Positions 9,090-18,756 of a DNA stretch of 64,000 bases are shown in pieces. The notes under the pieces were generated by a model. It ran no database searches. It was not told where the DNA came from and was given only the letters and a program-made list of their open reading frames with translations. Numbering within the stretch: position 1 is the first letter of the stretch; each line of letters begins with the position of its first letter. The position numbers and the translations under genes are program-made. Source of the stretch: Branchipolynoe longqiensis (Eukaryota > Annelida > Polychaeta > Phyllodocida > Polynoidae); assembly GCA_030323885.1 (NCBI GenBank), contig CM059190.1, positions 86,242,762 through 86,306,761 on the forward strand. The letters are read 5' to 3'.

Positions 9090-9300
9090 CATTGGACTAT
9101 GTAGCTTTAATTAGCAACTTGCAAAGTCAGGATAAACTCACAACAGCGCATCAAAAGGAACCAGTCCCATAATATCACCGAGGGTTGCTTCACCCGATCA
9201 ACCGCCTTTGAGTTGTTTCAGAACTGGAGTATTTGTCACACTAGCAAATCTAACAAAGCAGTGCAGAGCGCTATGGTCTGAAACCCTGCAACATCTGGTC

Positions 9301-9707
9301 TAGATAAAGGATTCACCCTGTACTCGCAGTACACGGGTGAATACCAGCCCTATGTAAAAGCTGTCGAAAAAGCGGGGAAATGAAATGAGAGCATAAATCC
9401 ACAACCTAAGAAGCAAAACTTCTTCTTTATTTATTCCTTCATATTTCCCCGGTACCTTTAAGTTAAGAAATTTAATAAAACATATAGTTTAATAGAATTT
9501 AAAGGTGAAATCGATGGCATTCTATGGCTGCCATCTTGTCTTTTTGCATTCTCTCCCATTTCACCAATTCTGTGCCGATATAAGTAGCCATTTGATATTG
9601 GAACCAGGCATTCTACTTCCTGTTCCATACTAAAGCTATGTTCGCCAGTATTTAGACTACGTTGTCGTTTCCCTGTGTACTACAAGTACAGGGTGAATCT
9701 TTTATCT
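9301..9707. mobile_element. MITE M9 copy with 10-bp target duplication
   Basis: The ends TAGATAAAGGATTCACCCTG and CAGGGTGAATCTTTTATCT are inverted. They are flanked by ACATCTGGTC at 9291-9300 and 9708-9717, a perfect 10-bp duplication that fits Mutator-like non-autonomous elements (9-11 bp). Interior as in 6973-7373. Confidence 0.75.
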
Positions 9708-9747
9708 ACATCTGGTCCAGTCCATCCATAACACTGATTGGTTAATT

Positions 9748-9945
9748 AAGCCCCACTCACACTATGCCTTGCAACCACTTATGATCACTTTGCGACCACT
9801 TTGGACGGAAGAACCCACAGTCACCAATGACCTCCTTGTGACCAAAGCAATGGTCACTGACCTCTGGGCGACCATTTTGGTTGCAAAGTTTTTAGTGCAG
9901 TAGGTGCAACATCCTTTTGGCCAAATTGGTCACAGGAAGGTCAGA
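9748..9945. mobile_element. MITE M7-like element of GCGACCAC words
   Basis: Starts AGCCCCACTCACACTATG after TTAATTA and is filled with repeats of TTGCGACCACTTT, GTGACCAAAG and TGGTCAC words. Related to 41719-41832, which ends GTAGTGTGACAGGGACAT. The right end is unclear. Confidence 0.45.
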
Positions 9946-9989
9946 GGCGTCGTTAAATAAAATAAGCTTACTTTACTTTGCTTCGGCAT

Positions 9990-10135
9990 GTTGTTGGTTT
10001 GATCCCCGGCCACGTCAAACCAATGACTTAAAATTTGAAAATTGAGGCACATCATTACCTAAGCCTGGCGCTGGACATTGCAAGGAGCAGCAGCATGAGG
10101 AAGACCAGTTGTCCGTGATTGAAATTTCCACTTCT
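9990..10135 (+). mobile_element. SINE fragment, S1/S3 hybrid
   Basis: Contains GTTTGATCCCCGG (box-B-like), GTCAAACCAATGACTTAAA as in S1, then the S3-type tail GAGGAAGACCAGTTGTCC and TGAAATTTCCACTTCTTAA. Confidence 0.5.
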
Positions 10136-10486
10136 TAAAGTTGCATAGTCCGATGGTTTTGAATTTCTGTATTTTTTCTGAGATAACTGTATTAGATCGA
10201 TCACTAGTATCTACTTTACACTAGTTCAAAGTTACTTTTATTTTAAATGATAAACTTTTGAGATATTTTGAGTGCAAACATGGAAAATTAGTTTTGGCAA
10301 GCTTGCCAAAACTCTGACACCATAGACTTCTGCAGTAACAGGTTCTTTTAACTCAGTATTGCCTTCTACACAGAAACAAATGCTTAATAACTGAATCAGT
10401 ATCTAAATTAGATATATATATAATCAAATCTAAATAATTATTTTGGTTTTGAAAATTTGATGCTTCATCGGACTATGCAGCTTTAA
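10136..10486 (+). mobile_element. MITE M1 copy, right half included in a tandem duplication
   Basis: Begins TAAAGTTGCATAGTCCGATG and ends CATCGGACTATGCAGCTTTAA. Its last about 108 bp plus 47 bp of flank are duplicated at 10534-10688. Confidence 0.8.
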
Positions 10487-10688
10487 TCAACGATTGTAAA
10501 ATCAGTAAAAGAATTAATTCAAATGCCACTTGCAATGCTTAATAACTGAATCAGTATCTAAATTAGATATATATATAATCAAATCTAAATAATTATTTTG
10601 GTTTTGAAAATTTGATGCTTCATCGGACTATGCAGCTTTAATCAACGATTGTAAAATCAGTAAAAGAATTAATTCAAATGCCACTTGC
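10379..10688. repeat. 155-bp perfect-looking tandem duplication abutting the Ngaro 3' end
   Basis: Copies 10379-10533 and 10534-10688 appear identical by eye. The second ends exactly where the minus-strand Ngaro element begins (CACTTGC at 10688, then GATACGTGACG). Confidence 0.8.
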
Positions 10689-10828
10689 GATACGTGACGA
10701 GGAAGGAGAGAACAGAGGAGTTGGAATAAAAACATTTTATTCAGAGGACAAGGCAATAGAAGAATGCATGAGTACAAAAGAGGGTCAATGATGTAGCCTC
10801 TATCTCTGAAGGTAAAATGTCAAGGTAG

Positions 10829-11350
10829 TTAAAAATAGTCAGTGAGTCCAGGGGCCATGCCCGAGGGTAGTGTTCTCTGAGGTAAGATCTCAGACGGGAG
10901 GGAGGTGGCCCGATGAGCCCTCCACCTAAGAGGAAGGGAGGAAAGAAAGGAAAGGGAAGAGTAGGGTCTGATGGTGTGAGGGCCGCCCCACACCTCGGGG
11001 CTGGGGGAGAGGAGGCTGGACTGCCGTAGCATCCCGTAGTACCCGAGGAGGAGGGCGGCCCGGGGGACGACGCCCGAGGGCCCGGCGAGGGCGAGATGGT
11101 GGGCGACGGCGGCGAGGATGGTAGGCGTCAGAGGCGGGGCGGGGCGGGCCACGTGGCCGGAGGCCCGCTCCCCGCCGCGACAGACGTCTCTGGCGAGGCG
11201 CGAGGTGAAGGCGCTCGGGCCTGTCGACGACGGTTCCTCCAGGTGGAGGGGGCGAGGGCGGCGATGCGGAGGCCGTCCACGGCAGCGACCTCGGTGGCGG
11301 AGTACCCTGCATTAAAGGGCAGGGTTGTAAGGGAAGTCATCATGGTTGGC
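10829..11350 (-). pseudogene. Tyrosine recombinase of the Ngaro element, frameshifted and truncated
   Basis: The N-terminal part reads in one frame (VDGLRIAALAPSTWRNRRRQ) and continues one frame over after a single-base shift near 11220 (AFTSRLARDVCRGG). That second part then gives a core-binding helix pair and GYYGMLRQSSLL. The arginine of MLRQSSLL corresponds to the first catalytic Arg of tyrosine recombinases. After about residue 55 of the second frame the sequence becomes low-complexity and stops; the H-x-x-R and final Tyr region is missing. It follows the RT ORF closely, the normal gene order. Function inferred from order and the R-containing helix; this copy cannot be active. Confidence 0.6.
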
Positions 11351-12769
11351 ATCGGTGCGCTCAAGCCCGAGGCGGGCGACCTCGTCTCGGACAACGCCAG
11401 CCCATCGACCAGGGAGGTGGGCGCGGCTTAGGGCGTCGGCCAGGACGAGGTCGGCGCCGGGCTTGTGGACGATGGTTAGTTCAAAACACGCCTCGGCCGC
11501 CATGAGCCACAGTTCCCGGGCGCACGTCCCGAGGGTGAGGTCGCGGGTTCGCCCCGAGTCGAGGGAGGCGGCGGAGGCCATGTTGTCCGTGTTAATGACC
11601 ACGTTGGCCCCCGCGACGTCCGCCGGAAGGAGGGCGCGGAGGGCCACGACCAGGTTAACCGCCTCCAGCTCGTGGATTGCAGGGAAGCGGCCCCGGAAGG
11701 CCCTCGAGTACCCTCGGGCGTAGTAGCGCCTGGGGGAGTAGGCCCCGCCTCCGGTGAGGCAGGAGTCGCACTCGATGACGATCCTCCGGGTCCCCATCGG
11801 ACGGAGGAGATGGAGGCCGTTGGTGGCGCGCCCATAGGCCGCAAACCAGGCCAGGTCCCGGAGGGCGTCGTCCCCGAGGGTGATGGCGGCGAACCCGCGG
11901 CAGCTGCGGGGGGCCGCGAGGAGCCGCGCCATGAACTTCCTCGTGGGGAGCACGCAGCTGCCGACGTGGTTGAGGCGGCCGAGGATACTCTGGAGTTCCT
12001 GGCGCCCGAGGGTAGGCCGGGCGGCCCGAGCCTCGCAGTCGGCGACGAGCTCGTCGACTTTGTCGGGTGCGATGCGAATCGTCATGGCCTCGCTATCGAC
12101 GGCGAATCCGAGCCAGGAGACTCGCACCACCGGAGGGTGGCACTTCCCGGGGGCGACCTCCAGGCCAAGGGCGCCGACGAGGGCAATGAAGCCGTCGAAC
12201 GCCTGGCAGGCCCTGAGGTAGGTGAGCTCGCACCCGACAAAGTCGTCCACGTACACGAGGGCGTGGAAGCCCTCGCGCTGGAGGATCCAGGCCACCGCGG
12301 CGGTCACCCTGACACAGGCGGCGCCCGAGGAGCGGCAGCCGAAGGGGAGGGCGAGGTCGACATAGGTGGCGCCCTCAAAGGCGATCCCATATAGGGGGCA
12401 GGAGAGGGGGTCGGCCCGTAGCTGGCGGTAGGCCCTGGATATGTCCGCGGTCCAGGTGTAGGCCCCGGTGCCCAGTCCGATGAGGCGGCGGCCCACGTCG
12501 GCCACGGATGGGAGCCGGTAGGCGTGGGGCCTACCCAGGTACTCGCGGCGGGGTATCCCAGCGTTAACGCTGTGGCCAGGGGGGTAAGATAGGTCGACGA
12601 TGACCCGCCTCTTGCCCAGGTCGGATTTGGGGCGGGTCATCATGGGGGAGACCTGGGCCCAGGGGGTGAAGGGGGGGGTGGTGAAGGGGCCGGCGAGGGC
12701 ACCGTGGGCGAGCTTCCGTGGTAATGAATCGCGGAGGTTGGACTTGGGTGCTTGGGGGGGGCCTCCCAT
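11312..12769 (-). CDS. Ngaro-type reverse transcriptase with RNase H
   Basis: 485 codons. The RT fingers/palm start with KRRVIVDLS and the motif GHSVNAGI (about residues 53-72), typical of DIRS/Ngaro RTs. A catalytic Asp stands in TADISRAYRQL (D109). LPFG lies at 141-144 and the active-site YVDD at 173-176, followed by GLEVAPGKC and SWLGFAVD. RNase H follows with acidic residues at D335 (IECDS), the HELEA glutamates (367-369), D395 (NTDN) and D445 (ADALSR), all present. It copies the element's RNA and removes the template strand. The ORF is intact in this copy although the recombinase is not. Codon use is extremely GC-rich. The chosen Met lies inside the RT N-terminal region; the protein may start upstream as a fusion with the preceding proline-rich frame. 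Confidence 0.85.
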   Translation of the reverse strand: MGGPPQAPKSNLRDSLPRKLAHGALAGPFTTPPFTPWAQVSPMMTRPKSDLGKRRVIVDLSYPPGHSVNAGIPRREYLGRPHAYRLPSVADVGRRLIGLGTGAYTWTADISRAYRQLRADPLSCPLYGIAFEGATYVDLALPFGCRSSGAACVRVTAAVAWILQREGFHALVYVDDFVGCELTYLRACQAFDGFIALVGALGLEVAPGKCHPPVVRVSWLGFAVDSEAMTIRIAPDKVDELVADCEARAARPTLGRQELQSILGRLNHVGSCVLPTRKFMARLLAAPRSCRGFAAITLGDDALRDLAWFAAYGRATNGLHLLRPMGTRRIVIECDSCLTGGGAYSPRRYYARGYSRAFRGRFPAIHELEAVNLVVALRALLPADVAGANVVINTDNMASAASLDSGRTRDLTLGTCARELWLMAAEACFELTIVHKPGADLVLADALSRAHLPGRWAGVVRDEVARLGLERTDANHDDFPYNPAL

Positions 12770-13411
12770 GGTTGGTGTCGGGTGGCGGAGGGGGGGAGGG
12801 GAGGGAGGAGGGGCGGGTTGGAGAGGGCAGTGCGAAGGCGCGGGGAGGGGGGGCGGGGGCGCGGAGGCCGGGAAGGCGGCCTATGTATCCAGTGTCGCCG
12901 GGGCGGGGGGTAGGGGGGTGGTTGGTACGGGTGGAGCGGGTGGGGGGTGGGTGCGGCGTTCGGGGGGTTGAGATGTGAGGGGAGCGTTGCGGCGGAGATG
13001 TGAGGGGAGACGCCTGGCGGGAGCGGTTTGGCGGGGTTGGGGGGCGTGTACGGGCGGTTGAGATGTGAGGGGAGGGTTGCGGCGGAGATGTGAGGGGAGG
13101 CGCCTGGCGGGAGCGGTTCGGCGGGTGTTAGGGGGGGGGGGTCGGCGTGAGATGTGAGGGCAGGGTGGTGGCGGTTGGCCAGGCGGCGGTTGGCGCGGGC
13201 GTAGCGGGGGTGCTTAGGGAGGCGGCGTGAGGTATCGGGTGTTGGCGGGCGGTCTGTGTCGGCTTGAGATCTGAGGGCGGTGGCGGTGTCGGGTGTTGGC
13301 AGGCGGCTTACGTCTCCAGGGCAGTGTGTGTTAGCGGGGGTGGGTGCGGGGGGGTGTGTGCGGCGTGTGTGGGGTGTGTTGCGGGGGTGGGGCCGCGTCG
13401 CCGCCGCCAGG
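12770..13411 (-). other. GC-rich spacer between Gag and RT with internal repeats
   Basis: On the minus strand this reads as proline-rich frames without a recognised domain. Two near-copies of a block with GAGATGTGAGGGGAG and GGCGGGAGCGGTT (plus strand, about 12969-13045 and 13056-13135) form a short direct repeat. It may be the Pro-rich Gag tail or an RT N-terminal extension; an open 272-codon frame (13458-12640) crosses it but is not in the RT frame. Confidence 0.4.
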
Positions 13412-14725
13412 CTAAAAATCCGGCGAGGTGATCGCGGGGGCGGCTGAGGCGCGGTCACGGGTGCGCTTGGTGTAGCAGACCGCCTCGCTGTGCACGGTTA
13501 GGATGCGGCGCACGTTCGCGCAGTACGCGCATGCATGCCTCCTCCTCGCGCCTTGGTCACCGTGGGCCTCACCGGGGGGGTGCGAGATCGCACGAGGCGG
13601 GGTCTCTGTTCCAGGCAGGGCAGGGTATCCCATATGCCTCTCGGGTGTAGGGTGTGCGTGGGTCGGCGTTGGAGGGGCGGGAGTGTGTGGGGGGAGGGGT
13701 GGGGCAGGCGCGGGTTGGGGGGGGAGTAGTCTGGCTCCGCCCCCGGAGGCAGTCGTGGGGGCGGTGATCACGTCCATCCATACGGTGTTTATAGCGACTG
13801 GGTCGCGCCACCCATCCGGGAGGCGGCCGTCGGCAACCCATGCGAAGATGGTTTCCGAGTATCGCCGGACGGTAGGCCATGGATGGGTGACGGCGTCTCT
13901 GAGGACGGTGATGTTGTGGTGCAGTAATCCGGGGAGGGCGTCGGTGGGGAAGGAGGGGTGGGATTCGAGCATGCGGAGGGCGAGGTTGTACTCCTCCATG
14001 GTCGCCTCGCCTCGCTTCAGAGCCTTCCCCTCGGGGCCTCTCTCAATGAGGTCGTGAGGGAAACGGTAACCTGGGGGTATACCTTTTCGCCGCCCGCTTA
14101 CCTGCGCCTCGGCGGACTCCAATATCTCCCTGACCGCGTCGGCCGCGGATGCGGGGGAGCGGTCGGGGGCTGGGTGGATGGAGGCGGGCCGGGGGGCGGC
14201 GGAGGCGGCCTGCTGTGTGGTGTAGAGGCCTCGCCTGAGGTATGGCTGGTAGGTGGGGTGGACGTCGCTGGCGGGCATCGCGGAGGCGTAGGCGGGCGTC
14301 GGAGAGGCGGGGGCGGAGAGGAGGCGAGGGTGCATGGGCGGGGGGGCACCCCCTCCAGTCCCGGCGGCGAGTTCCTGCAGCATATCTGCGATGCGGTCGG
14401 CTATGGATGGGGGCGAGGCGGCCGGGGCCCGAGGTGGAGGCGGGGCGGCAGGGTCCGCGTAGGTTGAGGCCCGAGGTGGGGCGAGGGTGATCGACTCGAC
14501 CAGGGCTGTGAGGTGGTCGATGGCGCCGGCCTGGCATTGCATGGCGGCGGCCTGGGCGTCCAACCGGGCGTCGACGGCGCTCGCCCACGAGGTGGCCTCC
14601 GACTGGAGGCTGGGGGCGGCGGAGGTCACGGAGGCGGCGTCCTGTGAGGCGGCCGAGGCGCTCCGGCCTCGGCGCGATCCGCGGCGGCCCGGGGGGCGGG
14701 GTCGGGGGCGTGATCCGGCTGGCAT
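13412..14725 (-). CDS. Ngaro-type Gag-like ORF1 protein, zinc-knuckle region frameshifted
   Basis: About 437 codons from MPAGSRPRPRP at 14725; this start is preferred over the ATG at 14845 because the homologous ORF1 at 56966 also opens with a basic MPG-type terminus. An Arg-rich head is followed by Ala/Pro-rich sequence and a conserved core with RGEATMEEYNLAL, HPWPTVRRYSETIFAW and ADGRLPDGW (about 80% similar by eye to 57523-57790). The C-terminal part has HACAYC, then H and C in VHSEAVC. The preceding half of the knuckle (PCPAWNRDPASC) is out of frame; a C run near 13577 looks one base too long. Such W-N plus CCHC layouts are typical of DIRS/Ngaro ORF1. It would package element RNA. Confidence 0.7.
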   Translation of the reverse strand: MPAGSRPRPRPPGRRGSRRGRSASAASQDAASVTSAAPSLQSEATSWASAVDARLDAQAAAMQCQAGAIDHLTALVESITLAPPRASTYADPAAPPPPRAPAASPPSIADRIADMLQELAAGTGGGAPPPMHPRLLSAPASPTPAYASAMPASDVHPTYQPYLRRGLYTTQQAASAAPRPASIHPAPDRSPASAADAVREILESAEAQVSGRRKGIPPGYRFPHDLIERGPEGKALKRGEATMEEYNLALRMLESHPSFPTDALPGLLHHNITVLRDAVTHPWPTVRRYSETIFAWVADGRLPDGWRDPVAINTVWMDVITAPTTASGGGARLLPPQPAPAPPLPPHTPAPPTPTHAHPTPERHMGYPALPGTETPPRAISHPPGEAHGDQGARRRHACAYCANVRRILTVHSEAVCYTKRTRDRASAAPAITSPDF

Positions 14726-14914
14726 GACGGTGATAGTGTGAGCGTCGGCCCGGGAGGCGAGGTGGCGTGAGGCGGGAGGCGTCGTGTGAGGCGGCGTCGC
14801 GTTAGGCGGCGGAGTGTGACGGCCCTCGTGTGAGAGGAGTGCCAAAGTAGAAAATAAGGTCCGGGCCTGGAGGGTGAAGATAGGCGAGTGGCTAGGAGCA
14901 GCTAGGGCGGCCGG

Positions 14915-14920
14915 TTATAA
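14915..14920 (-). promoter_or_regulatory. TATA-like box of the long Ngaro element
   Basis: TTATAA (palindromic) in the minus-strand context GCCCTTATAACCGG, at the position conserved in the A segments; the presumed Gag start is about 190 bases downstream. Confidence 0.45.
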
Positions 14921-15067
14921 GGGCCGAGGAAGGGGGGGGGAAGTTATGTAGTTGTGTCAGCGTCAGGTGGCGCGGGGGGAGAGAGGGTGGGGGGGTGCTC
15001 CTTCCCCGCCACGAATCAAACGCAATGCGAACATTACGACCAATTGTCTGCAGTTGAAATCTCTGCT

Positions 15068-15422
15068 TAAAGTTGCATAGTCCAATGGTTTTGAATTTCG
15101 GTATTTTTTCTGATATAAATATATTAGATCAACTACTAGTATCTACTTTACATTAGTTCAAAGTTACTTTTATTTTAAATGGTAAACTTTTGAGATATTT
15201 TGAGTGCAAATAATGGAAAATTAGTTTTGGCAAGCTTGCCAAAACTCTGACACCATAGACTTCTGCAGTAACAGGTTCTGTTAAATTGACTCAGTATTGC
15301 CTTCTACGCAGAAACAAATGCTTAATAAGTGCATCAGTATCTAAGTTAGATATGTGAAATCAAATCTAGATAATTGGTTTGGTTTAGAAAATTTGATATT
15401 TAATCGGACTATGCAGCTTTAA
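15068..15422 (+). mobile_element. MITE M1 copy
   Basis: TAAAGTTGCATAGTCCAATGG to ATCGGACTATGCAGCTTTAA, complete. It starts about 28 bp beyond the 5' end of the long Ngaro element. Confidence 0.8.
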
Positions 15423-15765
15423 TTAATGAATATCAAGATGGCCACCGACTTGTGACAGTGCACACTCACTTACTGTACCACTGAGATACCACTTAATGGA
15501 CATCTGCCAATTGGCTGGGAATTGATCACCAAGGTGATAAGGCAGAAATTGATGGTCAAGTCTATGCACACGAGGACTCCCATCAATCTGATCCACTCTT
15601 GTAAATAAGCAAAATGTATCGGCATAAAATAAAACCTACATATATAAAGTAATAGAAATAAGCAACTTTTTTCACCTGTCCACCGGACAAGTCTGGTGTG
15701 ATTTTCACTTGTCCGTCTGAACTTTCACTTGTCCCGGACAAACGGACAAGCTCTTATTTCGAATG

Positions 15766-15767
<2 letters not shown>
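15423..15767. other. Unassigned stretch with short ACTTGTCCG-word repeats
   Basis: The only structure is at 15668-15755, where ACTTGTCCG, CCGGACAAG and related inverted words recur. No gene is supported. Confidence 0.4.

Positions 15768-15802
<35 letters not shown>
15768..15802. repeat. (TA)n microsatellite
   Basis: Uninterrupted TA repeats. Confidence 0.9.
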
Positions 15803-15805
<3 letters not shown>

Positions 15806-16029
15806 AAAGATTATAAATAGACTTAACAGATCCCAGCATGGCTTCCTGATGGGTTTGGAGTCACGTGGTATTTTGCCGCCGTTGCAATGGAATATCTTTC
15901 CGCTGATGGACATGTTCCTTATATGGCGTGTGATATACCTCACCGTAATTCATGTGGTCAGAGGATGGGCTATTTGTTCAAGTGTGTCATTTCAAAGCAG
16001 TAAACTGGAAAAATGAATGTTGTGAATTC

Positions 16030-17655
16030 TATGATTATTGACAAATCAGCCTACAATACTTGATGTTCTATAGCTATTGAAAAATAAGCCTAAAAGTGTC
16101 AGATATGCTACAGTTATTGATAAATCAGCCTAAAATGTGAGATATGCTATAGCTATTGATACATCAGCATAAAATGTGAGATATGCTTTGACTATTGATA
16201 AATTAGGATAGCATGTGAGATATGCTATATCTATTGATAAATCACGCCAAACATGAGATATGCTATGGGCATTGATAAATCAGCCTAAAATATGAGATAT
16301 GTAATGGCTATTGATAAATCAGCCTAAGATGTGAAATATGCGATGGCAATTGATATATCAGCCTAAAATGTGATAAATTCAATGGCTATTGATAAATCAG
16401 CATAAAAGGTGAGATGTGCTATAGCTAGTGTAGTAGTGTGCACTGACCTCTCAGGCAAGGAACCACATATACAGGTGGGCATGGATAGGGTGGTAACATC
16501 AGGGAGCCTAGGTGGTGTAATGGTTACCACACTAGCCCGGAATGCGAGAGATGTAGGTTCGATTCCCGCTATGGGCGCAATATTTCCCACTTTCCTCATC
16601 CCCATAACACTATCGATAATTCAGCCTAATATATAGGATATTCTATATCTTATTATCTATTGATAAACCAGCCTAAAATATGAGATATGCAATAAGTATC
16701 AATAAATGAGAGTCTAACATGTGAGGCATGCCCTGACTATTGATAAATGAGGCTAGAATGTGAGACGTGCAATGGTTATTGATAAATTAGCCTAAAATGT
16801 GAGAAATGCTATTTTGTTTTTGTTTTGGTACATTAGTTGATTAAGCAGGGGAAATTTCAATCACAGACGACTGGTCTTCCTATAGCTATTGATAAATGAG
16901 CCTAAGATGTAAGATATGCAATGGCTATTGATAAGTCAACCTAAAATATGCTCTTTTGTTTAGGGTTATTGATAAATAAAGCATAACATATTTGCTATGA
17001 TATGGCCATTGATGAATTAGCGTATTATATACTAATACTATTGCTATGGTTATTGATAATTAGCATAGCATGAGATATGCTACGGATATTCATGACTCAG
17101 CATAAAATGTGAGATATTACATGATTCTTGATAAATAAGTATAAAACATATGATACACTATGGCTAACTTTGTAGTTTTAGGGCTATTGATAAATCAAGC
17201 ATAAAATATTTGCTATGCTATGGCCATTGATGAATCAGCCTAAAATGACATGCTATGGCTATTGATAAATCAGCTTGAGATATATGATATGATACGGCTA
17301 TTGATCGATCAGCCTGTCATGTATCATATGATAAGCCATATCATATGTCATTGATATATGATATGGCTATTGTTAAATTACCCGAAAGTGTATTATATAC
17401 TAATAGTAATACTATGGTTATTGATAATTAGCATAAAATGAGATATGCCATGGATACTGATGAATCAGCATAAAATGTGAGATATTACATGATTCTTGAT
17501 AAATCAGTGTAAAACATATGATACGCTATGGCTCTTGATAAATCAGCCTAACATGATATGCTTTAGCTATTGATAAATCACCCTAAGATGTGTGATATTG
17601 TATAGCTCTTGACAAATCAACATAGCCTGTGTGAGCTGATATGGCTATTGATAAA
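16030..17655. repeat. 39-bp minisatellite, about 35 degenerate units
   Basis: Unit approximates GCCTAAAATGTGAGATATGC then TATGGCTATTGATAAATCA. Units vary from about 36 to 41 bp. The array is interrupted by an S2 SINE (16415-16612) and an S3 tail fragment (16833-16880). It has stops in all frames and is non-coding. Confidence 0.8.
16415..16612 (+). mobile_element. tRNA-derived SINE, family S2
   Basis: Has box-A-like GGTGTAATGGTTACCACAC and box-B-like GTTCGATTCCCGC, preceded by TCTCAGGCAAGGAACCACAT and followed by GGGCGCAATATTTCCCA. Related copies lie at 26045-26155, 26240-26435, 43385-43545 and 46860-47043. Confidence 0.75.
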
Positions 17656-17699
17656 TAATAATAATAAGAAGAAGACCTGGAATGAGAGGGTAAAATCGA

Positions 17700-17800
17700 A
17701 TCTAAAATAGTTTAACTTAGAGTTTCTATGAAAGTGGAGGAGTACGACGAACAAGAACAAGAACAAGAGGAACAAGACCAAGAACAAGAACAAGAAGGTA
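17700..17800. repeat. Purine-rich (AACAAGA)n tract
   Basis: Imperfect repeats of GAACAAGA/GAACAAGG next to the end of the 39-bp minisatellite. Confidence 0.7.
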
Positions 17801-18177
17801 AAAAGGAATCTGAAGCAGTTTTTCTGAAATATGAGGGGGTGAAACTTTCGCCTACTGTGCACTCTTACTTGTGGCCCGTCGGGTCCCCTACCCACCACTT
17901 GTGAAGGACTGTCTGGTCCCTTGCCTTCCGTGATGCAGTAGGCGTTGTCAGTGGATGATGACGTCTTCCGGTGGCCACCCTAGCCTCAACTGACGCGCCA
18001 CCTGGGGTGTGGAAACGGATAAAGACATTATGACCCATACATCACTACACTGGTCCCAGCGCGGGACGTCAGTCCCCATGCACCCCTGCCGCTGTAGTGG
18101 TGACCGAAGCGGCGTAGTTCAGTCAAGTGGAGTGGTGGGTAGCGTGTTATTATAATGTAATGTAACTTGACGCATAA

Positions 18178-18756
18178 TGGCCCTGTCACACTACGACGCT
18201 TCTCGCCGGCGCACCGTCAGCGCGCAAAATATCTTCTATGCGTCGAGACACGTCCAACTTTTCGGCGGTTTGGGGGAAAAGTTTGGCGTCAGCGCGGCGC
18301 GTTATTCGCGCGCGGCCAACGGGTGTCGACGCGTGAGGAAAAAAAACAAAAAAAGTTTGGCGCGATGTCTTCATATGACCTTAGATGTAGCAAGGACATA
18401 AACAACAAAGCAACAGTTTGGCGCAACGTGTAAGAACGACCGTCACATGTGCGCGGCGACTGCCTAGCATTTGCCTAAGGTTATTCCTGCGCTGTCGACG
18501 TGCTTCTGACGTCGCCATAATATTGGCAACCGCGCGTTGAAGCGCGTTGTTGGTCGTCACGTTTTTTTTACATGCTTAAAACATCTGGCGACCTGCTATG
18601 CTCGCCGACGTCCTCTGGCGACTGTCAACGTCCAGGATAGTGTACCGATGTGTACTGATGTTCCCATAATGTCCCTCTAACATTTCCCGACGTTTCGCCA
18701 AAAAAGGACACATGTCGCTGCGGGGTGGAGAGAAACATCGTAGTGTGACAGGCCTA
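18178..18756. mobile_element. MITE M3 copy
   Basis: Ends GGCCCTGTCACACTACGACG and ATCGTAGTGTGACAGGCC are inverted; TAA occurs at the left junction and TAA follows the right end. The interior is CpG-rich words of the CGCGTCGACAC / GCCAACGGGTGTCGACGCG type. It shares that word set with 53019-53816, not with M2, despite M2-like termini. An S1-tail fragment lies at about 18371-18415. Confidence 0.65.

Larger units (their letters stand above)
8147..9110 (+). mobile_element. MITE M1 copy interrupted by a solo Ngaro unit
   Basis: M1 starts at 8147 (TAAAGGTGGCTAGTTCGAT) and runs to CTGCTTTCATTGG at 8500. Its end continues as CATTGGACTATGTAGC at 9090-9105, with TTTAATTAG after it. Removing 8501-9095 restores the M1 end seen in other copies (CTTTCATCGGACTATGCAGC). 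Confidence 0.7.
10689..15039 (-). mobile_element. Long Ngaro-type tyrosine-recombinase retrotransposon (Gag, RT-RNase H, broken YR)
   Basis: The 5' A segment begins near 15039 on minus (TCGTAATGTTCGCATTGCG), with TATA-like TTATAA at 14920-14915. It encodes in order Gag (14725-13412), a proline-rich spacer, RT-RNase H (12769-11312) and a frameshifted, truncated tyrosine recombinase (about 11350-10829). The 3' end carries AATAAA at 10741-10736 and the B-type terminus CGTCACGTATC. No methyltransferase domain follows RNase H, which separates Ngaro from DIRS1/PAT. No A2-B2 copy follows the 3' end, so this copy is damaged or incompletely integrated. About 4.35 kb; Ngaro elements are usually somewhat longer because of a full recombinase gene. 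Confidence 0.8.

Noticed and set aside
11672..12394. 240-codon plus-strand frame opposite the RT
   Set aside because: It is an antisense shadow of the intact RT-RNase H ORF, open because of extreme GC content. The minus frame has all catalytic motifs.
12640..13458. Proline-rich 272-codon minus frame as a separate gene
   Set aside because: It sits between Gag and RT, in low-complexity GC-rich sequence with internal repeats, and overlaps the RT start in another frame. It is more likely a tail or spacer.
16500..16575. Functional tRNA genes (A and B boxes in S1-S4)
   Set aside because: Each lies at the head of a dispersed SINE with a shared body and tail; the cloverleaf stems are poorly kept and target duplications flank some copies.
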